Source of the DNA: Streptosporangiaceae bacterium
GTDB lineage: Bacteria; Actinomycetota; Actinomycetes; Streptosporangiales; Streptosporangiaceae
Reading direction: 5' to 3'
DNA length: 62,164 nt
Assembly (NCBI GenBank): GCA_019239975.1
Contig: JAFAZE010000048.1
Span: 1 to 62,164, forward strand
The notes under the pieces were generated by a model. That model worked only from the letters and a program-made list of their open reading frames with translations, was not told where the DNA came from and made no database searches. Made by a program: the position numbers and the translations under genes. This document shows, piece by piece, positions 53,019 to 60,747 of this stretch (its first letter is position 1; each line of letters begins with the position of its first letter).

Positions 53019-54127
53019 TGTTCCTCCATGGTGATCATGGGGTCGACGCTGGCGGCGCGGACCACGGGGACGATGGCCCCCGCTCCGGCGGCCAGCAGGA
53101 TGAGCGCTCCTGTCCCGGCCGCGTCGGGCAGCGGCAGCGCCGCCGGGAACTGCGGTGGCGCCGCGGCGAGCAGAGCCGCTGTGAGCAGGAAGGCGGCGCC
53201 GACGGCGAGGATCGCCGGGATACCTGTCTGCGCGAGCAGCGTCATGCCCAGCCGCCGGGCGGAAGCACCCAGTGCCCGCAGCCGGGCGAGCTCCGCCCGT
53301 CGCTCGGCGGCCTGCAGAGCGGAAAACAGCGCGCAGACCGCCGCGGCGACGCCGAGCACCGCCGCGATCAGCTCGGCGATCGTGGTGCGCATCGCCGCGG
53401 CTCCCGGGACCGCGAGCATCGCCTGGTCGCGGCCGATTACGGTGGCGCCGCCGAGTGCGGCGCTGACCTCGTCCTGCACCTGGCGCTGCCGTGCACGCGC
53501 CGTCAGGCTCACGGTGAGAACCTGCGCCACCGGTACGGAGCTGGAGGATTCGGGCTGCGCCGCGGCGCTGAGCGCCTGCCAGGTCGCCAGCGAGGTCCAC
53601 ACGGTGGGCAGCAGCTCGAACTGCCCTGCGGCGACGAAGCCGGTCACGCGCAGCCGCGGGCCGCCTGCGAGTGGCCGCAGCCAGCTTCCGAGCCGTACCC
53701 CGTCGGCGCGCAGGGCCACATCGACGGCGGCCGCGTCCTCACCGGCCCGCGGCAGCCGCCCCGGCAACGCGGCTGGCGGCGCGCCGGGGCCGGAAAACTG
53801 GCTGCCCATCACCGCCACGTCCACCGTCTGATGCGGCAGCGACATCGCGGTGGTCAGCGTGCCGAGAGCGCCGGCGGCGCGGACGCCGGGAAGCCGGGCC
53901 ACCCGCGCCAGCTCGGTCAGCGGGAAGCGGCTGCGCGCGAACGAGCCAAGGCTGTCACGGGAGAACGCGAACTCATCGGCCGACGAGCGGCCGATCGCGC
54001 CGGTCGCGCCGGCCCACAGGCCCGACGAAAGCGACACGAGGATGACCGCGAGCGCGGCCAGCGCCGTCATCGTCACCGTGACCCCGGCGAGCCGGCCGGG
54101 CCGTCGCCACAGCTCGATGACCATCAT
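53015..54127 (-). CDS. FtsX/MacB-like ABC permease, second half
   Basis: 370 residues. N-terminal helix (GVTVTMTALAALAVILVSLSSGLW), a periplasmic-type domain, then helices in IAELIAAVLGVAAAVCALFSAL, LAQTGIPAILAVGAAFLLTAALLA and ILLAAGAGAIVPVVRA, with the FtsX-like motif ERRAELARLRALGASARRLG. ATG at 54127 overlaps the previous permease stop. Acts with the ATPase at 52308. Confidence 0.88.
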   Translation of the reverse strand: MMVIELWRRPGRLAGVTVTMTALAALAVILVSLSSGLWAGATGAIGRSSADEFAFSRDSLGSFARSRFPLTELARVARLPGVRAAGALGTLTTAMSLPHQTVDVAVMGSQFSGPGAPPAALPGRLPRAGEDAAAVDVALRADGVRLGSWLRPLAGGPRLRVTGFVAAGQFELLPTVWTSLATWQALSAAAQPESSSSVPVAQVLTVSLTARARQRQVQDEVSAALGGATVIGRDQAMLAVPGAAAMRTTIAELIAAVLGVAAAVCALFSALQAAERRAELARLRALGASARRLGMTLLAQTGIPAILAVGAAFLLTAALLAAAPPQFPAALPLPDAAGTGALILLAAGAGAIVPVVRAASVDPMITMEEQ

Positions 54128-55317
54128 GGCCTGTCTCCGGCTCGCCTGCGGGCCGGCAGCAGGGCGGTGGCTCCGGGGCGCGCCAGCGCCGCGGCCGGGT
54201 CCAGGCGCCCGATCCGCCGGACCGGCAGGATGCAGCTCAGCAGCGTGCCGGTCAGCGCGGCGGCGGCGGTCGCGGCGATGAGGCCTCCGGGCGCGTGCAC
54301 CGGGAACGCGGCTCCCGACGTAGCCGCGACGGCCGCAAGGGCGGCGGAGGCCGCCGCGAACGCCGCCGCGACCACGACGACGGCCTGCGCCATGACGGCC
54401 AGGCCCAGCCGGCCAGCGGTCGCGCCCAGCCCGCGCAGCAGCACCCATACCCGCTGCCGCTGCACGGTGACCAGGAGGAAGACCGAGCTGACAACGAGCA
54501 CGGCCGCGATGAACGCGACCGCTATGAGCAAGCCGAAGGTCGCGGCGAGCACGCCAGCCCCGGGAACGCCGGCTATGGCCGCCGACCGGGTGAGCACCGT
54601 GCTGCCCGGCACGGCCGCCGCCAGCCGCCCGGCCAGCACGCCGGCCGCCACGCCAGGATCGGCCCGCACCGCCACCGCGTTGGGCAGCACGGCCCCGGCT
54701 GGGTTCCCGGCGCGTACCGCCCGCGCCCAGGACCCGAACGTCGTCCACGCCGTGACCAGGCCGTCATAGCGGATGCCGCTCGCCGCGCCGGTGACGCGCA
54801 GGGAGATCCCGCCGGGCCGGAGGGTCAGCCGGCGGCCGGTTCCCAGTCCGGCGGCAACCTCGGTCGTATCCGTCAGCGCACCGGCCGGGCCCGGCAGGCT
54901 CCCCGACGCCGGACGCGGCCACATCGCGGCCGCCGGGCCGGCGGGCGCACCCCGCCCGGCGGGATCCTCGCCGAGACCGATGAGGCCGAGTTCGTAGCGG
55001 CCACCCGGGCCGGTGGCCGTGAAGTCCGCCAGCCCGAGCGGCTGCGCGACCGCGACTCCGCCGACCCGTGCCGCCATAACGACGGCGCTGGCCGGCAGGC
55101 GGCTCGCGTCCAGGCTGCCGTCCGAGCTGGCGCTGTAGATGATCAGGTCGGCACGCAACTGCCTGAGCGCCCCGGTGTTCAGCTCCTGCAGCGAGGACGA
55201 CACCGCCGCCAGATACTGCACAAGGAACAGCAGCACCGCGACCACGAGAACCAGCAGCGCGGTGCGCCCCGGCGCCCGGCGCAGCTGCGCGATGGCGAGA
55301 TTCACGGCACCCATCAT
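54124..55317 (-). CDS. FtsX/MacB-like ABC permease, first half
   Basis: 397 residues beginning MMGAVNLAIAQLRRAPGRTALLVLVVAVLLFLVQYLAAVSSSL, the usual MacB-type N-terminal helix, then an extracytoplasmic domain and three C-terminal helices (FGLLIAVAFIAAVLVVSSVFLLV and following). VQRQRVWVLLRGLGATAGRLG is the coupling-helix region. First gene of the exporter operon, divergent from the TetR gene with 17 bp between start codons. Confidence 0.88.
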   Translation of the reverse strand: MMGAVNLAIAQLRRAPGRTALLVLVVAVLLFLVQYLAAVSSSLQELNTGALRQLRADLIIYSASSDGSLDASRLPASAVVMAARVGGVAVAQPLGLADFTATGPGGRYELGLIGLGEDPAGRGAPAGPAAAMWPRPASGSLPGPAGALTDTTEVAAGLGTGRRLTLRPGGISLRVTGAASGIRYDGLVTAWTTFGSWARAVRAGNPAGAVLPNAVAVRADPGVAAGVLAGRLAAAVPGSTVLTRSAAIAGVPGAGVLAATFGLLIAVAFIAAVLVVSSVFLLVTVQRQRVWVLLRGLGATAGRLGLAVMAQAVVVVAAAFAAASAALAAVAATSGAAFPVHAPGGLIAATAAAALTGTLLSCILPVRRIGRLDPAAALARPGATALLPARRRAGDRP

Positions 55318-55322
55318 GCGGT

Positions 55323-55373
55323 TATCCTGGCGGCGTGCCTAGACAGGATGGACACACTCAAGACAACTGTCCA
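55323..55373. promoter_or_regulatory. Divergent control region of the tetR and ABC exporter genes
   Basis: TATCCT (55323-55328) is 6 nt before the GTG of tetR, so tetR is probably leaderless. An inverted repeat TGGACA-N13-TGTCCA (55349-55354 with 55368-55373) lies just inside tetR, where the exporter promoter must be, and is a likely TetR operator. Confidence 0.5.
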
Positions 55374-57065
55374 GACGGTACCGATGAGGCCGGCGAGTGG
55401 GCGGCGGCGGTCGCGGCGCACAAGGACCGTACGCGCGCCCGGATCCTGGCGGCGGCAGCCGACCTGCTGGCGGCGCGGGGAGCCGCCGGGCTGGCCATGA
55501 CCACGCTGGCGCGGCGGGCGCGGGTCGCGCGCGCCACCCTGTACAACTACTTCCCCAGCGCCGAGCGCGTGCTCGAGGCGCTTGTCGAAACCGAGGTCGC
55601 GGCGTTTCTCGCGGAGCTGGACCGGCGGCTGGGCGCGACGTCAGACCCCGGCGAGCGGCTTGAGCGGGCCATCTCCGCACTCGTCGGCTGGGTCGCCGGG
55701 CAGTCGGCGCGCGGTCCCGCACCCGCCCGCCGGGGTCCAGTCGTCCGGCGGGACGTCGCGAGCATCCACCGCCCGCTGGCGGATATCGAGAAGCGTGTCG
55801 AGGAGGTCATAGCGGCCGCCCGTGACTCCGGCGCGCTGCCGCCGGGCACGGAGCCAGGCCTCGCCGCGAGGTTCGTGGTCGCGCTGGTGTTCGGCATCCG
55901 CTGGCAGCTCGGCGGTACCGGGGCCGATCGCGTCGCCGCGGCGCTGCGGGCGTTCCTCCTCGGCGGTCTCGGCGCCAGGTCCTTACAGCCCGGGCCGGCC
56001 TTCGCCCATGACGGACTCGCAGAGGCGCGCCTCGGTCTCGGCCGAAAACGGTTCACGCCGCGCGGCGCCGACCGCGTCCTGAGTCTCCTCGGCGACCAGC
56101 GCCGCGTTGATCGCGGCCGCCGCGGCCACGCCCTGGGCGGCCGCCGTGACCACCTGCGCCTGGAGGTCGGTGACGTTTCCGGCGACCCAGACCCCGGGGA
56201 TCTGGGTCAGCCCTCCGGCGTCCGCGGGGTACGCCTGGCCGGCATCGGCCCCCATGGGATGCGGGACGGGGCGCAGGCCCAGGCTGTCCAGGACCGGCGA
56301 CCGGGCCGTCATCCGCGGGCCGGCCACCACCACCTGCCTGGCCACGACCCTGCCGTCTCGCATCCGCACCCCGGTCAGCCGGTCGCCGGTCACCTCCAGT
56401 CGTTCCACGTGACCGGCGACGACCCGAATGCCCCGGGCGGCGAGCTGTTCAGCCTGCTCCGCGGTCGGCGGGCTGGTGTGCCCGAACAGCACCACGTCCG
56501 CGGTCAGCTGCCGGAACAGCAGCGCCTGGTGCACGGCCAGCGGGCCGCTCGCCAGTATCCCGACGGCCTGGTCTCGAACCTCCCAGCCATGACAGTACGG
56601 GCAGTGCACCACGTCGCGGCCCCACCGTTCGCGCACGCCGGGCACGTCAGGCAGCTCATCGGTCAGCCCGGTCGCCACCAGAAGCCGTCGCGCGGCGATC
56701 GCCGTGCCGTCACCGAGCGTCACCTCGAACCCGCGCTCGGTACGGCGCGCGGCGCTCGCCTCCCCGCGCAGCCTCAGCCCGCCATAGCGGTCCACCTCGT
56801 GCCGGCCGGCCTCGAGCAACGCGGCGGGCGGCATGCCGTCACGGGTGAGAAAGGTATGCACGCCATCGGCCGGGGCGTTGCGGGGCGCCCCGGCGTCAAT
56901 GACGATCACCGCCCGCCGGGAGCGGCCGAGCACGACGGCGGCGCTCAGGCCGGCCGCCCCGCCGCCGATCACCGCGACGTCGAATGTCTTCGTGAGCTCA
57001 TCGTGGGTCATTGTGGTACCTCCGCGTCCGACGATGCCTCGCGGCAGGCGGTTTTTGCAATGTAA
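55335..57065 (+). CDS. TetR-family regulator whose frame runs on through the next gene antisense
   Basis: Residues ~1-215 (to about 55980) are a normal TetR protein: HKDRTRARILAAAADLLAARGAAGLAMTTLARRARVARATLYNYFPSAERVLEALVE, then a helical ligand domain ending FLLGGLGAR. No stop follows; the frame stays open to 57065 while crossing the whole oxidoreductase gene on the other strand, adding about 360 His/Arg/Gly-rich residues that look like antisense translation. Either the natural stop was lost or a frameshift exists near 55980. By position it should control the divergent ABC exporter. The supported domain is 55335-55982. Confidence 0.7.
   Translation: MPRQDGHTQDNCPDGTDEAGEWAAAVAAHKDRTRARILAAAADLLAARGAAGLAMTTLARRARVARATLYNYFPSAERVLEALVETEVAAFLAELDRRLGATSDPGERLERAISALVGWVAGQSARGPAPARRGPVVRRDVASIHRPLADIEKRVEEVIAAARDSGALPPGTEPGLAARFVVALVFGIRWQLGGTGADRVAAALRAFLLGGLGARSLQPGPAFAHDGLAEARLGLGRKRFTPRGADRVLSLLGDQRRVDRGRRGHALGGRRDHLRLEVGDVSGDPDPGDLGQPSGVRGVRLAGIGPHGMRDGAQAQAVQDRRPGRHPRAGHHHLPGHDPAVSHPHPGQPVAGHLQSFHVTGDDPNAPGGELFSLLRGRRAGVPEQHHVRGQLPEQQRLVHGQRAARQYPDGLVSNLPAMTVRAVHHVAAPPFAHAGHVRQLIGQPGRHQKPSRGDRRAVTERHLEPALGTARGARLPAQPQPAIAVHLVPAGLEQRGGRHAVTGEKGMHAIGRGVAGRPGVNDDHRPPGAAEHDGGAQAGRPAADHRDVECLRELIVGHCGTSASDDASRQAVFAM
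55983..57011 (-). CDS. Thioredoxin-reductase-like FAD/NAD(P)H oxidoreductase
   Basis: 342 residues. FAD motif FDVAVIGGGAAGLSAAVVLGRS, redox pair in DVVHCPYCHGWEVRDQ (C-x2-C), the NADP-domain glycine motif replaced by VGILASGPLAVHQALLFRQL, and the C-terminal FAD motif GVWVAGNVTDLQAQVVTAAAQGVAAAAAIN. Length and order fit low-molecular-weight TrxR relatives. No thioredoxin gene is adjacent, so the electron acceptor is unknown. GGAGG precedes the ATG. Divergent from an XRE-cupin regulator. Confidence 0.9.
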   Translation of the reverse strand: MTHDELTKTFDVAVIGGGAAGLSAAVVLGRSRRAVIVIDAGAPRNAPADGVHTFLTRDGMPPAALLEAGRHEVDRYGGLRLRGEASAARRTERGFEVTLGDGTAIAARRLLVATGLTDELPDVPGVRERWGRDVVHCPYCHGWEVRDQAVGILASGPLAVHQALLFRQLTADVVLFGHTSPPTAEQAEQLAARGIRVVAGHVERLEVTGDRLTGVRMRDGRVVARQVVVAGPRMTARSPVLDSLGLRPVPHPMGADAGQAYPADAGGLTQIPGVWVAGNVTDLQAQVVTAAAQGVAAAAAINAALVAEETQDAVGAARREPFSAETEARLCESVMGEGRPGL

Positions 57066-57091
57066 GTTGCTGTTCCGGCAAACTGAACGGC

Positions 57092-57676
57092 ATGGACGGC
57101 GATGTCGGCGGCGTGCTCGCGGCGGTCGGGCCGAGGCTGCGGGCCGTCCGGCGCCAGCGTGAGGTGACCCTGGCGGCCCTTGCCGAGGCCACCGGCATCT
57201 CGGTGAGCACGCTGTCCCGGCTGGAAAGCGGCCAGCGGCGGCCCACCCTGGAGCTGCTGCTGCCGCTCGCGCGGGCGCACGGCGTACCGATCGACGAGCT
57301 GGTGGGCGCCCCGCCCACGGGCGATCCGCGTGTGCACATCCGCCCGATCCGCCGCAACGGCAGGACGTTCATGCCGCTGACCCGGCGCCCGGGCGGCGTG
57401 CAGGCCTACAAAATAATCATCCCGGGCGGCCGCGAGCCCGCCGGCCCCGAGCCGCGGAGCCACGAAGGCTACGAGTGGCTGTACGTCCTGAACGGCCGGC
57501 TGCGGCTGGTGCTCGGGGACCAGGACATCGTGCTGGTGCCGGGCGAGGCGGCCGAGTTCGACACCCATGTTCCGCACTGGCTTGCAAGCGCGGACACCAC
57601 CCCCGTCGAGCTCCTCGGCTTGTTCGGGCCGCAGGGCGAGCGCGCCCATGTGCGCGCCCGTTCCCGGCGGGGTTAG
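57092..57676 (+). CDS. XRE-family regulator with C-terminal cupin domain
   Basis: 194 residues. Helix-turn-helix (LRAVRRQREVTLAALAEATGISVSTLSRLESGQRRPTLELLLPLARAHGVPIDELVG) followed by a cupin (SHEGYEWLYVLNGRLRLVLGDQDIVLVPGEAAEFDTHVPHWL). It faces the oxidoreductase gene across 80 bp, where GCAATGTAAGTTGC (short inverted repeat) may be its site. Such pairs are usually autoregulated and control the divergent enzyme. Confidence 0.9.
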   Translation: MDGDVGGVLAAVGPRLRAVRRQREVTLAALAEATGISVSTLSRLESGQRRPTLELLLPLARAHGVPIDELVGAPPTGDPRVHIRPIRRNGRTFMPLTRRPGGVQAYKIIIPGGREPAGPEPRSHEGYEWLYVLNGRLRLVLGDQDIVLVPGEAAEFDTHVPHWLASADTTPVELLGLFGPQGERAHVRARSRRG

Positions 57677-57742
57677 CGGAGCAGCCCGGGCGGGCCGCAT
57701 CGGCAAGCGTGACCGACGTCATGTCTGAGACGTGAGTGAGTA

Positions 57743-58147
57743 GTGATGCAGGCAATTATGGTGAGCGAGTTCGGCGGTCCTGAGGTGCTGCGCGCCCGTG
57801 AGACCGGGGTGCCGCGGCCAGGTCCCGATGAGGTTCTCGTGCGAGTCGTAGCGGCCGGGGTCGGTCCCTGGGATGTGTCGCTGCGCCGCGGGGGCTGGAC
57901 CGGCTCGCTGCCCTACATTCCCGGCGCGGACCGGGTTCGCTGGCAGCCTTACGACGGGCAGCCGCGGGGCAGCCGGCTGATCAGGATGGCGCCGTGGTTC
58001 GATGACGGGTCGCTGTCGGTGACGGTGCAGGCCCGGTACTTTCTCCGCGACGCGGCGGAGGCGCACCGCGTGGCGGAGCTTGGCCACACTCGGGGCAAGC
58101 TCGTCCTGATCGCCGACGAGGACCTCGCGGCCGCGCTCGGGGTCTGA
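57743..58147 (+). pseudogene. Internally deleted quinone oxidoreductase (MDR family) remnant
   Basis: 134 residues in one open frame. The first ~62 residues are an MDR N-terminus (MQAIMVSEFGGPEVLRARETGVPRPGPDEVLVRVVAAGVGPWDV..LPYIPGAD). The next part matches the MDR C-terminus (MAPWFDDGSLSVTVQARYFLRDAAEAHRVAELGHTRGKLVLIADED). The 150-200 residues between, including the NADPH-binding Rossmann motif, are missing, so it cannot be an active reductase. The deletion keeps frame, so it may still be translated. Confidence 0.8.
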
Positions 58148-58151
58148 CCGG

Positions 58152-58970
58152 TCACGGCTTCCGCGCGACGCCGGCGAGCGCGCCCCAGTACGAGGTGGGG
58201 TCGGCGGGCACCTCTGCCGGAGAGCCGGGCCGCCAGAACGGTATTGCGACCAGGCCCGGGTCAACGAGCTCGAATCCGTCGAAGAAACGCAGGATCTCCG
58301 GGCGGGAGCGCATGCGCAGCTCCGCGGAGACCGCGCGCTGATACACCTTCTCGCCGGCGTGCGCTACCGCGGGGTTGCCCTCGTCCGTGCCATGGCAAAC
58401 GACGAGATAGCTGCCCGGGGCGAGCGCGTCCCGGAGCGTCGCCACGATGCGCCAGGGATCCTCGGCGTCAGAGACGAAATGCAGCACGGCGACGAGCAGC
58501 AGGCCGACCGGCTGGCTGAAGTCGATCAGGCTGCGCGTTCCCTCGTCAGCGAGGATCTTCTCCGGCTCGCGGAGGTCGCTGTCGATGATCGTGGCGTTCT
58601 GGTTGACCGCCAGGATGGCCTTGCTGTGCGCGATCGCGACCGGATCGATGTCGGCGTACACGACGCGCGCGTCCGGCGCCAGTTTCTGGGCGACCTCGTG
58701 CACATTGCCCTCGGTCGGTATGCCGGAGCCGATGTCGAGGAACTGGCGAATGCCAGCCGCGGTGAGGAACCGCACCGCCCTGCCCAGGAACGCGCGGTTG
58801 GCACGGCCGATCGCCCGGGCGTTGGGCTCGACCGCGACGATCGCCCGGCCCACGTCCTGGTCGGCCAAAAAGTTGTGGCTGCCGCCCAGAAGGTAGTCGT
58901 ACACCCTGGCCACGTTCGCGCGCCTGGTATCCACTCCCGGCGGTACCCAGTCCGGCTCGCCAGCCCCCAT
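58152..58970 (-). CDS. SAM-dependent methyltransferase, DUF574/SAV2177 family
   Basis: 272 residues. Family hallmarks: DWVPPGVDTRRANVARVYDYLLGGSHNFLADQDVGRAIV, ANRAFLGRAVRFLTAAGIRQFLDIGSGIPT (SAM motif I), DARVVYADIDPVAIAHSKAIL and GLLLVAVLHFVSDAEDPWRIVATLRDALAPGSYLVVCH. Numerous in Streptomyces and relatives with unknown substrates. GGAGG before the ATG. It ends 5 bp from the stop of the MDR remnant. Confidence 0.93.
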   Translation of the reverse strand: MGAGEPDWVPPGVDTRRANVARVYDYLLGGSHNFLADQDVGRAIVAVEPNARAIGRANRAFLGRAVRFLTAAGIRQFLDIGSGIPTEGNVHEVAQKLAPDARVVYADIDPVAIAHSKAILAVNQNATIIDSDLREPEKILADEGTRSLIDFSQPVGLLLVAVLHFVSDAEDPWRIVATLRDALAPGSYLVVCHGTDEGNPAVAHAGEKVYQRAVSAELRMRSRPEILRFFDGFELVDPGLVAIPFWRPGSPAEVPADPTSYWGALAGVARKP

Positions 58971-59073
58971 GGCCTGCCTCCTCTGCCTGGTCTCCTGCCA
59001 AGCTCATTGTCGCACCCGTAATGCGATACATTACGTGGTTGCGTGATATCTCCAAGGTACGAGGTTGGTGCAG

Positions 59074-60747
59074 GTGCCAGTGGAGTCGCAGTCGGCGACG
59101 GGCGCGCAGCGGCCCGGGCGGCCCGGCCTGCCCGGGCTGCCCCGGCGGCGTGACCCGGTGCTGGCCGACTTGGCCACGTTCACGCTGGATCCGGCCGGGC
59201 TGGTGACCGGCTGGCCGGCGAGTGCCACGCGGCTGTTCGGGTACCCGCCGGGCGCCGCGGCGGGGCGCGACGTCTGCGACCTGCTGATGACCAGTCCGGG
59301 GCAGCGCGAACTGGTCGGCCATGCGCTCGCCGAGGTCGCGGCGGGCCGGGTGTGGACCGCGACGGTGGCCGGCGGCCATCTCGGCGAGGGACGCTTCGCC
59401 ATCCGCGCCGAGCCGCTCGCCGCGCCGGAAGGCGGCGCCATGGTCGTGGTCCAGCGTGCCTGGCCGCAGCCCGGCCCTGGCTGGCTGACCGAGGCGGCGG
59501 CCAGGATCGGCAGCACCCTCGACCTTGATCAGACGGCCTCGGAGGTCGTCGAGATCGCCGTCCCCGGGTTCGCCGACGGCGCCTCCATCTACGTGGCCGA
59601 GCATCTGCTCACCGCCGATGAGACCGCCGCCCCGCGCTCCGGGCAGGGCACGGCGGTCCGGCGGCTCGTGGCCCGGCTGGCCGGCCAGAGCATCGCCGTC
59701 GCCGACAGCCTGATGCCCGCCGGCGAGGTGGTCGTCTTCGGGCCGTCCACGCCCGGCTCGCAGGCGATGGCGACGGGAAAGCCGGTCCTGTTCGACCGGC
59801 TGGACGGCCAGACCGCCGAGCGGATCAGGCGCCGGCCCGGCGGCCTGGAGACCATCGCCAGCTACACCTCGTTCCTGGCCATGCCGCTGGCCGCCCGCGG
59901 GACGGTCGTGGGGTGCCTGCTGTTCGGCAGGACCGCGGCCAGCCCCGCGTTCAGCGCCGCCGAGCTTCCGCCGGCCGGCGAACTCGCGTCGCGCGCCGCA
60001 GTCTGCATCGACAACGCCCGGCTCTATCATCGCGAACGCCGGACCGCGCTCGCGCTGCAGCGCGGCCTGCTCCCCGGACGGCCGGACGTGCCGCCCGGCC
60101 TGGAGGTCGCCCACCGTTACCTCCCGGTCGGCGCCAGCGTGATAGGCGGCGACTGGCACGACATCATCTCGTTGTCCGGCGGCCGCGCCGCGCTCGTCGT
60201 GGGCGACGCCATGGGGCACGGCCCGGAGGCAGCGGCCGCGATGGTCCAGCTGCGCACCGCGGCCCATACCCTGGCCGACCTCGAACTGCCGCCCGCCGAG
60301 CTGCTGCGCAGGCTGGACCGGATAACCGGAACGATAGCCACGGCGCCGTTCGCGACCTGCATCTCCGCGGTAATCGACCCCTCAGCCGGCTCGTGCCTCG
60401 CCGGCCAGGCCGGTCACCTGCCGCCCGTGCTGGTCATGCCCGGCGGCGCGGCGCGGATACTCGACCTGCCGCCCGGGCTTCCGCTCGGCCTGGGCGCCGA
60501 GTCGTTCGAGGAGACGCGGATCAGCGTGCCCCCCGGGGCAACCCTCGCCCTGTACACCGACGGGCTGGTGGAGAGCCGCGTCCGGCCGATCGACGAGGGC
60601 CTGGCCGAGCTGCGCGATGCTCTCGCCTCCGCCCTCGCCGTCCCGCAGGCGCCGCTGGACGCGGCGGCCGAGACCGTGACCAGGGCACTGTGCGAACACG
60701 GTGAGGACGACATCACCCTGGTCCTCGCGCGGGTCCGCGAGGGTTAG
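59074..60747 (+). CDS. PAS-GAF-PP2C serine phosphatase (RsbU/SpoIIE type)
   Basis: About 557 residues. PAS domain (FTLDPAGLVTGWPASATRLFGYPPGAAAGRDVCDLLM), GAF domain (LTEAAARIGSTLDLDQTASEVVEIAVPGF ... FLAMPLAARGTVVGCLLFGR), then PP2C/SpoIIE domain: GGDWHDII, ALVVGDAMGHGPEAAAAMVQLR, GQAGHLPPVLVMPGG, LALYTDGLVESR, EDDITLVLARV. Such phosphatases activate SigB/SigF-type sigma factors through anti-anti-sigma dephosphorylation; the anti-sigma/sigma pair at 13150-14573 is a conceivable but distant target. GTG at 59074 (GAGG 9 nt upstream) is preferred; GTG 59068 and TTG 59065 are possible. Confidence 0.9.
   Translation: MPVESQSATGAQRPGRPGLPGLPRRRDPVLADLATFTLDPAGLVTGWPASATRLFGYPPGAAAGRDVCDLLMTSPGQRELVGHALAEVAAGRVWTATVAGGHLGEGRFAIRAEPLAAPEGGAMVVVQRAWPQPGPGWLTEAAARIGSTLDLDQTASEVVEIAVPGFADGASIYVAEHLLTADETAAPRSGQGTAVRRLVARLAGQSIAVADSLMPAGEVVVFGPSTPGSQAMATGKPVLFDRLDGQTAERIRRRPGGLETIASYTSFLAMPLAARGTVVGCLLFGRTAASPAFSAAELPPAGELASRAAVCIDNARLYHRERRTALALQRGLLPGRPDVPPGLEVAHRYLPVGASVIGGDWHDIISLSGGRAALVVGDAMGHGPEAAAAMVQLRTAAHTLADLELPPAELLRRLDRITGTIATAPFATCISAVIDPSAGSCLAGQAGHLPPVLVMPGGAARILDLPPGLPLGLGAESFEETRISVPPGATLALYTDGLVESRVRPIDEGLAELRDALASALAVPQAPLDAAAETVTRALCEHGEDDITLVLARVREG

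Noticed and set aside
58546..60267. 573-codon minus-strand open frame across the PP2C gene
   Set aside because: Low-complexity antisense translation that also runs into the DUF574 gene in the wrong frame.
59074..60747. PP2C phosphatase as direct partner of the sigma/anti-sigma pair at 13.1-14.6 kb
   Set aside because: Domain logic fits, but they are 45 kb apart with no shared feature; such genomes usually hold many PP2C phosphatases.
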